From an uncultured Eubacteriales bacterium (GTDB lineage Bacteria > Bacillota > Clostridia > Christensenellales > Aristaeellaceae), in the NCBI GenBank assembly GCA_902790495.1, contig CADASK010000034.1, positions 1 to 33,798 of the forward strand: 33,798 nt of DNA, in the 5' to 3' direction. Below, piece after piece: positions 1 to 6,343 of this stretch. The translations under genes and the position numbers were made by a program. The notes below the pieces were generated by a model. It saw only the letters and a list, made by a program, of their open reading frames with translations. It had not been told where the DNA came from and ran no database searches. Each line of letters opens with the position of its first letter. Position 1 is the stretch's first letter.

Positions 1-479
1 TGGAGCCAGGTGTCCAGGTCGGCGATGGCGTAATAGCACACGAAGGGGTCGCTGTACAGGCCGATCTCGCTGTTCTCCTCAAAGACCGCCATGTCCACGG
101 TGATCTCGCCGGCGTTGGCGTCCGTGAAGTACAGCAGGCGCTTGTGGTCTTCCAGCCACTGGTAGGCGTAAGTGCCCGGCTGGGCGTGGAAGGCCGCGTG
201 CGGCGTGTTGTCAAAGGCGCTGTCCGCGATGGCGTTCAGGGACGGCGGCAGGTTGATATGGGTGAGCGACGAGTCCGCGAAGGCGCGGGAGCCGATGCTT
301 TCGATCCCCTCGGGCAGCACGACCTCGTCCAGGCTCATATCGCCCTCGAAGGCGCTCTCCCCGATGGTCTTCAGGGACGCCGGGAGCACCAGGTCGTCGG
401 CCAGGGCCGGAACGCAGCCGGTCACGAAAAGACAGATCGCCAAAAGCACGGATGCCGCTCTTGTCACGCGCGTTTTCAT
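1..479 (-). CDS. Leucine-rich-repeat (BspA/LRR_5-like) exported protein, 3' end cut by window
   Basis: Reading leftward from ATG at 477-479, preceded by a good AGGAGG-type ribosome site, the frame stays open to the window edge (159 codons seen). The N-terminus is a signal sequence: MKTRVTR followed by a hydrophobic run ending VTGC. VTGC matches a lipobox with Cys22, although cleavage after ALA a few residues later is also possible. After it come LRR_5-type repeats with the signature LPASLKTIGESAFEG, then EGIESIGSRAFADS and SLNAIADSAFDN. The part past residue ~100 (AYQWLEDHKRLLYF) resembles the usual cap after BspA-type repeats. Such proteins are surface-exposed and bind host or polymer ligands in some species; the ligand here is unknown. 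It is divergent from the regulator-kinase operon. A weak extended -10 (TGCTATCAT on the minus strand, 549-557) may be its promoter. Confidence 0.8.
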   Translation of the reverse strand, partial: MKTRVTRAASVLLAICLFVTGCVPALADDLVLPASLKTIGESAFEGDMSLDEVVLPEGIESIGSRAFADSSLTHINLPPSLNAIADSAFDNTPHAAFHAQPGTYAYQWLEDHKRLLYFTDANAGEITVDMAVFEENSEIGLYSDPFVCYYAIADLDTWL

Positions 480-607
480 GCAAGCCTCCTCGCCGCGCCT
501 CGCGCCGAAGCGCAGAGCACTTATGAAAAAAATCTGATTTCTACCCGGATGATAGCATGTTTGGCGCGGCCTTTGGTGTCCCGGCAGACGATTTTTTCGC
601 TCCCTCA

Positions 608-637
608 TTGCCCCGGCGGCGGGGCCTGTGCTATACT
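608..637 (+). promoter_or_regulatory. Promoter of the regulator-kinase operon
   Basis: TTGCCC (608-613), an 18-bp spacer and TATACT (632-637). A TG one base upstream of the -10 makes it an extended -10 element. It lies 33 bases before the ATG at 670, so the leader is short. Confidence 0.6.
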
Positions 638-669
638 CACCCCAGAGAAAACAGGGGGATGATAGGGCG

Positions 670-1116
670 ATGCGATTCCTGGAAAAGATCTCCACCAGCC
701 AGCTGCTGACGATCATCCGCGGCGCGTCCTCCTTCCGGGAGGCGACGGCCTATCACGCCGCATCGCCGGAGCCCCGCTTCCACGAGCATGTCTACGAAGC
801 CATGAAAAAGAAGGGCCTGTCCACCCTGGACATGATCCGCAAGACCGGGATCGAGCGCTCCTATTTCTACCACTTAGTGAACGGGGAAAAGCGTCCGGGG
901 CGGAACATGGTGCTGCGCATCGGGCTGTGCCTGGACTGCAGCCTCACGGAGATGAACCGGCTGCTCCGCCTGGCGGGGCTGTCCGAGCTGTACGCCCGCC
1001 GGCGGTGGGACGCGGTGATGATCTACGCCATCACCCACCGCTGCACCATGGAGCAGGCGAACGACCTGCTGATCGAAGCCGGGGAGGACCCCCTGTACAC
1101 GGAGAGACACCCATGA
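670..1116 (+). CDS. XRE-like helix-turn-helix regulator paired with a kinase
   Basis: 148 residues. The ATG at 670 was chosen because a G-rich ribosome site (654-658) lies 11 bases upstream and the promoter at 608-637 excludes earlier starts. Residues ~45-110 look like a lambda-repressor/XRE fold: STLDMIRKTGIERSYFYHLV is a helix-turn-helix with the turn at KTGI, followed by NGEKRPGRNMVLRIGLCLDC, typical of XRE helices 4-5. The C-terminal ~35 residues (WDAVMIYAITHRCTMEQAND) form a second helical part. The stop overlaps the kinase start as ATGA, indicating translational coupling. Genes of this type next to membrane Ser/Thr kinases recur in Clostridia. By context it may bind DNA under control of the kinase, or be its substrate; neither is shown by the sequence. 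Confidence 0.75.
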   Translation: MRFLEKISTSQLLTIIRGASSFREATAYHAASPEPRFHEHVYEAMKKKGLSTLDMIRKTGIERSYFYHLVNGEKRPGRNMVLRIGLCLDCSLTEMNRLLRLAGLSELYARRRWDAVMIYAITHRCTMEQANDLLIEAGEDPLYTERHP

Positions 1117-2906
1117 CAGCCACAGCAGCCCCAAAAGACAAGCCTGAGATCCCAGTGGATCGGTCCGCCTTTCCGGCCTTTCTCGCGGACAGGTTTGACC
1201 CCGAATCCTGCCTGAAATGGAGCGGCACGGAATCCACCTGGCTCTGCCGCGCGAAGCAGGCAGACGCGCAGGTGCTGGTCAAGACCGCCTCCGAGCCCAC
1301 CGCCATGCGCTGCCTGCGCAATGAGGACGCCCTGCTCCGCGCCATCGCCGCGTCGGATCAGCCCGCTGCGTCCCTTTTTCCGCGCTCTCTCGGGCTGATC
1401 GGAGCCGAGGAGGCGCCGCCGCTGGCCTTGGTGCGCACCTACATCCCGGGCCGCACCCTCGAGTCCCTGGCGGAGGCCGGCTATTCCCGTCCAGGCCTGC
1501 CAGAGGAGGAGGCGGTCGGCTACATCCTGCAGGTGCTGGAGCAGCTCGACTTCCTGCACCATCTCCGGCCGCCGGTGATTCACCGGGATATCAAGCCCCA
1601 GAACGTGATCGTGGACCCGGAGGGCCGCTGCCACCTGATCGACCTGGGCGCTGCCCGCGCCGACCACGGCCCCGCCGATGCGGACACGGTCATCCTGGGC
1701 ACCCGCCTGACCTCCCCGCCGGAGCAGTACGGCTTCCGCTCGACCGACGTCCGCAGCGACCTCTACTCCGTGGGCGTGCTGCTGCGCTACTGCCTGACCG
1801 GCAGCTACGAGGAGAGCGCGGACACCGCCCTGCCGCCGGGGCTTCACCGCATCGTGCGGAAGGCTGTTCGCTTCGACCCGGAAAAGCGCTACCGGCAGGC
1901 CGCCGCCCTGCAGCGGGATCTGCGGGCTTACCGGCGGCGGCACATCCGTCAGACGGGCGGCCGCGGCATCCGGACACCCCTGGCCGCCCTGCTGTGCGCC
2001 GCGGCGCTGGCGCTGGGCTTCGGCCTCGGCAGAGTCACCGCGCCGGGCCTTCCGACCCAAACAAAAACCGCCTCCCGCGGCGCGGAAAGCGTGGTGATTA
2101 CGGAGGCGATGTTCGGCGGGGACCGGGAGCTGTACGAGGCCTACCTGCGGGAGGAATTCCTCGACTGCACGGTGGCCATCCTCCCGGACGGCCTGCACTT
2201 CATCCGCTATCTGGATTTCATTGAAAACTGGACGCCCGGCGGCGTGACCGTCCGCACGCCGCTGACGGCGGAGGAGCTGTCCGCTTATCTGACGGCGCTG
2301 CAGCGCAGCCCGCTGTGGGCCAACGGGCTGAACCTGCTGATCGTCGACCGGGAGGTAGCCTCCCTGGAGCCCTTCCGCATCCGGTACCTGAGCCACCTGA
2401 TCTGCGTGGAGTTCCGCAACTGCTCCCTGCCGGACGACCCGTCTCCCCTGGAGGCGCTGATGCCTTACTGCAACAACCTCGCCTGCTACGACTGCGTGCC
2501 CGTCTCCTGGACGGATCTCGGCTTTTTGCGCAGCGTGAACACGATGGAGTGGCTGGTGCTGAGCTTTGACGGCGTCCGGCCCGTGGATCTCTCCGCCCTG
2601 GCGGCCATCGGCAATCCCGGCGTGCTGAGCCTGGCCAACGTCACAGTGGACGCGGACATCCTGCGGGTCATCGGCGGGATGCAGAACCTCGAGGTGCTCA
2701 GCCTGGTCAATTGCGGCATCACGGATGTCACGGCCCTGTCCGGGCTGACCGGGCTGCGGGAGCTGTACCTGGACAGCAACCGGATCACCGATCTGTCGCC
2801 GGTGGAGGGTCTTCCCGCGCTCGAGCGTCTGTCGGCGGAGTGGAATCCGGCAGCAGGGGGTTCCGCGCCTGCGGGCGCGGGTCAGGGGCTTTGCGATCGC
2901 CCCTGA
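1113..2906 (+). CDS. Membrane Ser/Thr protein kinase with extracytoplasmic leucine-rich repeats
   Basis: 597 residues. The start ATG overlaps the regulator's stop. Kinase domain, residues ~30-275: candidate ATP-binding Lys57 (VLVK), Glu71, catalytic loop HRDIKPQN (157-164, Asp159), a DLG triplet (177-179) in place of DFG, and activation-segment PPEQYG in place of APE. Then a basic stretch, one membrane segment (~288-306), and an ectodomain whose last part has LRRs (LEVLSLVNCGITDVTAL, LRELYLDSNRITDLSPV). The topology is therefore cytoplasmic kinase and external sensor. DLG is common in bacterial eukaryotic-like kinases, so activity is plausible. Oddity: the LRR series stops abruptly after LERLSAEWNP and the last ~18 codons (ending GQGLCDRP) lie in an interspersed palindromic repeat, with the stop codon inside a repeat hairpin arm. 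The original C-terminus has probably been lost. Confidence 0.88.
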   Translation: MTATAAPKDKPEIPVDRSAFPAFLADRFDPESCLKWSGTESTWLCRAKQADAQVLVKTASEPTAMRCLRNEDALLRAIAASDQPAASLFPRSLGLIGAEEAPPLALVRTYIPGRTLESLAEAGYSRPGLPEEEAVGYILQVLEQLDFLHHLRPPVIHRDIKPQNVIVDPEGRCHLIDLGAARADHGPADADTVILGTRLTSPPEQYGFRSTDVRSDLYSVGVLLRYCLTGSYEESADTALPPGLHRIVRKAVRFDPEKRYRQAAALQRDLRAYRRRHIRQTGGRGIRTPLAALLCAAALALGFGLGRVTAPGLPTQTKTASRGAESVVITEAMFGGDRELYEAYLREEFLDCTVAILPDGLHFIRYLDFIENWTPGGVTVRTPLTAEELSAYLTALQRSPLWANGLNLLIVDREVASLEPFRIRYLSHLICVEFRNCSLPDDPSPLEALMPYCNNLACYDCVPVSWTDLGFLRSVNTMEWLVLSFDGVRPVDLSALAAIGNPGVLSLANVTVDADILRVIGGMQNLEVLSLVNCGITDVTALSGLTGLRELYLDSNRITDLSPVEGLPALERLSAEWNPAAGGSAPAGAGQGLCDRP

Positions 2907-2920
2907 CAACCCTTCGCCCG
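2851..2920 (+). repeat. Palindromic repeat family A, simple copy at kinase 3' end
   Basis: Two adjacent hairpins. Hairpin X is CCGCGCC-TGCG-GGCGCGG (2863-2880). Hairpin Y is GTCAGGGG (2881-2888), loop CTTTGCGATCG, CCCCTGAC (2900-2907). AACCCTTCGC follows, as in other copies. It fills the space between two convergent genes and overlaps the kinase reading frame through its stop at 2904-2906. Confidence 0.85.
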
Positions 2921-3541
2921 TCACTTTGCGCAGGCTTTCCGTAACAGCGGAATCAGCACCCCGCCCACGCTGTTGCCCAGGGTCATCACCAGCAGGAGCA
3001 GCAGCGTCCGGCCGCTCCAGACCCCGGCCATGGAGAAATAGTACATATCCGCCACGCAGTGCTCGAAGCCGCAGAGGATGAACACCGTCACCCCGAAGAA
3101 GATGGCGAGGTATTTGCCCACCGGGTGCGGGTTGTTCTTGTAGCCCTCCACGGCGATATAGATCAGCATGTCGCAGAGCACCGCCAGGAAGAACAGGCTC
3201 AGCGGGCTGTCCGCCAGCTTGGCCGCGCTGACGGCCTGGGCGCGCTCCATGAGGGCCGGGCCGACGCGGGTCAGGCTCTCGGCGGCCGCGGTCAGCCAGG
3301 TGCCGGCAAGGTTCCCCAGCCAGATGACGGGCAGGGCCGCGGCGTAGGACGCGCCGTTGTCGAAGACGTAGCACACCTTGCCCGTGAAGAGGCTGAAGCC
3401 GAAGGTGCACACGGCGAACAGGCCCACCGTGAAGAACAGCGCGCCCAGCACCTTGTTCTCCAGCGAGAGGAACACGGTGCCGCCCAGGGCGATGCTGATG
3501 CCGGCGAGCACGCCGCTCACAAAGGTTTTGATCCATTTCAT
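2921..3541 (-). CDS. Formate/nitrite transporter (FNT) family channel
   Basis: 206 residues and strongly hydrophobic, with about six membrane segments (~9-27, 33-53, 66-86, 112-132, 143-163, 177-199). The motif GFEHCVADMYYF carries the central His161 expected in FNT channels (family pattern EHxxANM), and GKVCYVFDN and KYLAIFFG also fit the fold. FNT proteins form pentamers in the cytoplasmic membrane and pass small monovalent anions such as formate, nitrite, hydrosulfide or lactate. It is shorter than classical FocA/NirC (~270-285 residues) and the substrate cannot be read from the sequence. The ATG at 3539-3541 overlaps the stop of the upstream Nudix gene by 4 bases, so the two are co-translated. 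The stop abuts a family A repeat. Confidence 0.85.
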   Translation of the reverse strand: MKWIKTFVSGVLAGISIALGGTVFLSLENKVLGALFFTVGLFAVCTFGFSLFTGKVCYVFDNGASYAAALPVIWLGNLAGTWLTAAAESLTRVGPALMERAQAVSAAKLADSPLSLFFLAVLCDMLIYIAVEGYKNNPHPVGKYLAIFFGVTVFILCGFEHCVADMYYFSMAGVWSGRTLLLLLVMTLGNSVGGVLIPLLRKACAK

Positions 3542-4041
3542 AGCGTTTCCTCCATCCATGCGAGCAGGAATCTCCGGGCCAGGCTGTTGGGTTTGATGTT
3601 CTCCCGCGCCTCCTCCGGCGTGAACCAGGCGAAGGCGTCCACCTCGCCATTGGTGTGCAGCTCGGCGTCGTCCTTCACCCAGACCGTGAAGTTGCACATC
3701 AGGGTGTTGGACGGCTCGAAGAAGGAGGTGCGGTTGAAGCGCAGGCGGGTGGCCGTCATGCCGGTCTCCTCGCGGAGCTCCCGCGCGGCCGCGTGCTCCA
3801 GCTCCTCGCCGCGGGAGACGTAGCCCGCCACGAGGATGTAGGCGTCCCGGCCGTACTGCTTGATGAGCAGCACCTTGCCGGTGGCCTCGCTGATCACGAT
3901 CATGCTGACGGCGACGGAGTAGGCCGGGAAGCGGTACTGCCCGCAGGCCGGGCACCAGGGGGTGATGCCCTCGCCCGGGAGTTCCTTTTCTTCCAGCAAG
4001 GCCCCGCAAGCGGGGCAGTGCGTCTGTCCTTGGACAAGCAT
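3538..4041 (-). CDS. Nudix hydrolase with N-terminal zinc ribbon
   Basis: 167 residues; ATG at 4039-4041 with GGAGAG upstream. The N-terminal ribbon has CPAC (Cys9, Cys12) and CPAC (Cys30, Cys33), which probably hold one zinc. The Nudix box, residues 73-95, is complete: GYVSRGEE, then LEHAAARELREETGM, matching Gx5Ex7REUxEExGU. The ribbon plus Nudix layout resembles the C-terminal half of NudC-type NADH/NAD-cap pyrophosphatases, but the protein is much shorter and the NudC signature SQPWPFPxS is not seen, so I call only a nucleoside-diphosphate-linked hydrolase. It is translationally coupled to the FNT channel. A housecleaning or nucleotide-sugar substrate is equally possible. Confidence 0.88.
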   Translation of the reverse strand: MLVQGQTHCPACGALLEEKELPGEGITPWCPACGQYRFPAYSVAVSMIVISEATGKVLLIKQYGRDAYILVAGYVSRGEELEHAAARELREETGMTATRLRFNRTSFFEPSNTLMCNFTVWVKDDAELHTNGEVDAFAWFTPEEARENIKPNSLARRFLLAWMEETL

Positions 4042-4080
4042 AAGATCTCTCCTTACAGATCAAATAAATTCTTTTTTTGT

Positions 4081-4262
4081 TTGCAGAGAGTTCCGCGCCT
4101 GCAGGCGCGGGCAGGGGGCTTTGCGATCGCCCCCTGCACCCCTTCGCCCCTTCGCTCGCCGCCATATATATTTTACCCTTTCAAAGATGCGGCCCGAAGG
4201 TTTCCAAAGGGCGACCGGAAAGCCCTTTGGTCGCCGCCCGCAGGCGGCGAAATCTCTCTGCT
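4081..4262 (+). repeat. Palindromic repeat family A, composite copy
   Basis: First half 4089-4147: hairpin X (CCGCGCC-TGCA-GGCGCGG), then hairpin Y with GCAGGGGG (4111-4118), loop CTTTGCGATCG and CCCCCTGC (4130-4137). After a short AT-rich link comes an inverted half. Y' is CCAAAGGGC (4204-4212), loop GACCGGAAA, GCCCTTTGG (4222-4230). X' is CGCCGCC-CGCA-GGCGGCG (4232-4249). The loops match those of other copies while the stems differ on both arms. It fills the gap between the peptidase-E and Nudix genes. Confidence 0.85.
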
Positions 4263-4270
4263 GCTGACAA

Positions 4271-5005
4271 TCAGACAACAGCCTCTTCGAGGCTGATGCA
4301 CTCCCCCTCAGCACACAAGGGCACCATCACCCCATCTTGGACGCTGTAGGCTTCCCCGCGCAGCTCCTGGCTGCCATCCTCCCGGACGAGCAGGTAGGTG
4401 CCGTCCACCATCACCGTGAAGCAGTGGCCGTGGCTGTCGCCGAAGGTGATGTCCTCAAACAGCCGCAGGCCGTCCAGCACATTGTCCTTCACCATCTGAT
4501 AGTGCGGGAGGATCATCGCCCGCGTGAGCCCCAGGCCCGGCGCAAACCGCACAAAGTCCGGGTCCACCGCCTCGCCCGGCTCCTCGGGCTGCACGTAGAC
4601 CGTCTCGGCGGCATTCATGCTGCCCGCGCTGATGCCCATCAGCACGCCGGGATAGCCCCGCAGCATCTCGCGCAGGCCGATCTCCCGGAAGAAGCGGTTC
4701 TGGGTCGGCACGTGGCCGCCCGCCAGGATGATGAAATCGGACGCGGCGATCAGCGCCTCGGCCTCGGCCCGGTTCCGGTCGTCCAGGGTGCGGAAGGCCG
4801 CGAAGCGGAACCCGCTGCGCTCGAAGATGTGCTTCATGGAGCCGCCGAAAAGGTCCATCTTGTCCGGGCTGGCCGGATCGGAGGCCACGAAGAGGGCGCG
4901 GACGGGATCGGGCAGGCAGCCGCGGATGGCATCGATGAAGCCGTTGGCGGGGTTCAGGTCGTCCGTGCCGGGAATGACGGGGCTGCTGGTCAGGAAGGCG
5001 ATCAT
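4271..5005 (-). CDS. Peptidase E-like serine hydrolase (family S51, class-I amidotransferase fold)
   Basis: 244 residues; ATG at 5003-5005, preceded by GAGGAGAG. The nucleophile elbow is GISAGSMN with Ser126, following LAGGHVPTQNRFF (95-107), the usual S51 layout. PHY with His168 is the likely catalytic His. The family's known member, dipeptidase E (PepE), cleaves Asp-X dipeptides in the cytoplasm; cyanophycinase is a longer relative. Length and motifs fit peptidase-E-like proteins of Firmicutes, whose substrates are mostly untested. There is no signal peptide. It is divergent from cysK, with about 200 bases between them, and is flanked downstream by a composite family A repeat. Confidence 0.85.
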   Translation of the reverse strand: MIAFLTSSPVIPGTDDLNPANGFIDAIRGCLPDPVRALFVASDPASPDKMDLFGGSMKHIFERSGFRFAAFRTLDDRNRAEAEALIAASDFIILAGGHVPTQNRFFREIGLREMLRGYPGVLMGISAGSMNAAETVYVQPEEPGEAVDPDFVRFAPGLGLTRAMILPHYQMVKDNVLDGLRLFEDITFGDSHGHCFTVMVDGTYLLVREDGSQELRGEAYSVQDGVMVPLCAEGECISLEEAVV

Positions 5006-5119
5006 GGCGGTTTCTCTCCTCTGCGGATGCGCGCCGGCGCAGGCACGTTATAGGTAAAAGCTTCTTCCAGTTATCGGATTTTCCTGCCTCGCCCGCGGCA
5101 AAACAGGCTTGTTTTTGTC

Positions 5120-5148
5120 TTGACAAGCGGGGCGGCAAAATCTACAAT
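5120..5148 (+). promoter_or_regulatory. cysK promoter
   Basis: TTGACA (5120-5125), 17-bp spacer, TACAAT (5143-5148), near consensus for the housekeeping sigma factor. A small inverted repeat, GGCGG-CGAGA-CCGCC (5159-5173), follows just after the expected transcription start. No T-box or SAM-riboswitch motif is visible in the short leader. Confidence 0.8.
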
Positions 5149-5204
5149 AGCGCAAACGGGCGGCGAGACCGCCTGTGCAGATGAGATGACAAGGAGGCTT
5201 TCTG

Positions 5205-6134
5205 ATGGCGAAGATTTATCAAAGCGCGGAGGAGCTGATCGGCCGCACGCCGCTGCTGGAGCTGAAGCACATCCAGGAGGCGGAGGGCCTGCAGGCGACG
5301 ATCCTGGCCAAGCTGGAGTATTTCAACCCCGCCGGCAGCGTGAAGGACCGCGTGGCCAAGGCCATGATCGAGGACGCGGAGGCCCGGGGCGCGCTGAAGC
5401 CCGGCTCGGTCATCATTGAGCCGACCTCCGGCAACACGGGCATCGGCCTGGCGATGGTGGGCACCGTGAAGGGCTACCGGGTCATCATCGTGATGCCGGA
5501 CAGCATGAGCGAGGAGCGCCGCCGCATCATCCGCGCCTACGGGGCAGAGCTGGTGCTGACCGAGGGCGCGAAGGGCATGAAGGGCGCCATCGCCAAGGCG
5601 GAGGAGCTGGCCGCGGAGATCCCCGGCAGCTTCATCCCGATGCAGTTTGAGAATCCCGCGAACCCCGCCGCCCACCGCGCGGCCACCGGCCCCGAGATCG
5701 AGGCCGACACGGACGGCCGGGTGGACATCTTCGTGGCGGGCGTCGGCACCGGCGGCACCATCACAGGCACGGGCGAGTACCTGAAGGCGCACATCCCCGG
5801 CGTGAAGGTGGTGGCGGTGGAGCCGGACGCGAGCCCCGTGCTCTCCGGCGGCAAACCCGGCCCCCACGGCCTGCAGGGCATCGGCGCGGGCTTTGTGCCC
5901 AAGGCGCTGAACACCGGTGTCTACGACGAGGTGATTCGGGTGACGAACGAGGACGCCTACGCCACCGGGCGGATGATCGGCCGCACGGAGGGTGTGCTGG
6001 TGGGCATCACCTCCGCCGCGGCGGTGTGGGCGGCGATGCAGCTGGCGAAGCGGCCGGAGAATGTGGGCAAGACGATTGTCGCCTTGTTGCCGGATGGCGG
6101 CGACAAGTATCTGTCGACTCCGATGTTTGCGTAA
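5205..6134 (+). CDS. cysK: Cysteine synthase A (O-acetylserine sulfhydrylase)
   Basis: 309 residues, the normal length. AAGGAGG sits 7 bases before the ATG. It makes L-cysteine from O-acetylserine and sulfide using pyridoxal phosphate, in the cytoplasm. NPAGSVKDR carries the Schiff-base lysine (Lys47). TSGNTG (74-79) is the substrate/PLP loop, [10 protein letters not shown] binds the cofactor phosphate, and [11 protein letters not shown] is the usual loop before it. The C-terminal [15 protein letters not shown] is typical of CysK. There is no cysE (serine acetyltransferase) beside it, so O-acetylserine must come from an unlinked gene. It is monocistronic, with its own promoter and a hairpin terminator ~160 bases downstream. 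Confidence 0.95.
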   Translation: MAKIYQSAEELIGRTPLLELKHIQEAEGLQATILAKLEYFNPAGSVKDRVAKAMIEDAEARGALKPGSVIIEPTSGNTGIGLAMVGTVKGYRVIIVMPDSMSEERRRIIRAYGAELVLTEGAKGMKGAIAKAEELAAEIPGSFIPMQFENPANPAAHRAATGPEIEADTDGRVDIFVAGVGTGGTITGTGEYLKAHIPGVKVVAVEPDASPVLSGGKPGPHGLQGIGAGFVPKALNTGVYDEVIRVTNEDAYATGRMIGRTEGVLVGITSAAAVWAAMQLAKRPENVGKTIVALLPDGGDKYLSTPMFA

Positions 6135-6150
6135 GGTTTCTTCTGTTTTT

Positions 6151-6212
6151 GCAGGGGTTTCGGCCTGCGGGCCGACCCGGGGGCTTTGCGATCGGTCCTT
6201 GCAACCCTTCGC
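6151..6212 (+). repeat. Palindromic repeat family A, degenerate copy
   Basis: Hairpin X is shortened to CGGCC-TGCG-GGCCG (6161-6174). Hairpin Y keeps its loop core CTTTGCGATCG, but its stem arms (ACCCGGGGG / GGTCCTTGC) no longer pair well. The flank GCAACCCTTCGC is as in other copies. Confidence 0.7.
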
Positions 6213-6219
6213 AGCGCCG

Positions 6220-6282
6220 TCTTGATAACTTGGCTCTCCCTCTGGGAGAGCTGTCGAGCGAAGCGAGACTGAGAGGGCCTCG
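6220..6282 (+). repeat. Short repeat family B
   Basis: GGCTCTCCCTCTGGGAGAGC is a hairpin, followed by a small second stem around GCGAAGC and then ACTGAGAGGGC. The same layout recurs at 28277-28321 and, inverted, at 9535-9583. Confidence 0.75.
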
Positions 6283-6293
6283 CAGGTGCTTGA

Positions 6294-6328
6294 AAGGGCC
6301 GTTCCCAATGACGGGAACAGCCCTTTTT
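6294..6328. terminator. Intrinsic terminator between convergent cysK and LRR gene
   Basis: AAGGGC (6294-6299) and GTTCCC (6301-6306), loop AATGAC, then GGGAAC (6313-6318) and GCCCTT (6320-6325), with one C/A mismatch, followed by T's on the plus strand. It serves cysK best. The minus-strand T run is poor, but the stem may also stop the LRR transcript ending at 6344. Confidence 0.75.
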
Positions 6329-6343
6329 GTCTGGTGTCATGGT

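Noticed and set aside
1023-3650. An 875-codon minus-strand frame across the kinase and FNT genes
   Set aside because: It is in conflict with two well-supported genes, is low-complexity (Arg/Gly/Gln-rich), and has no ribosome site.
4042-4314. Small open frames in the 4.1-4.3 kb gap
   Set aside because: They only translate the palindromic repeat, and similar peptides appear wherever a copy lies.
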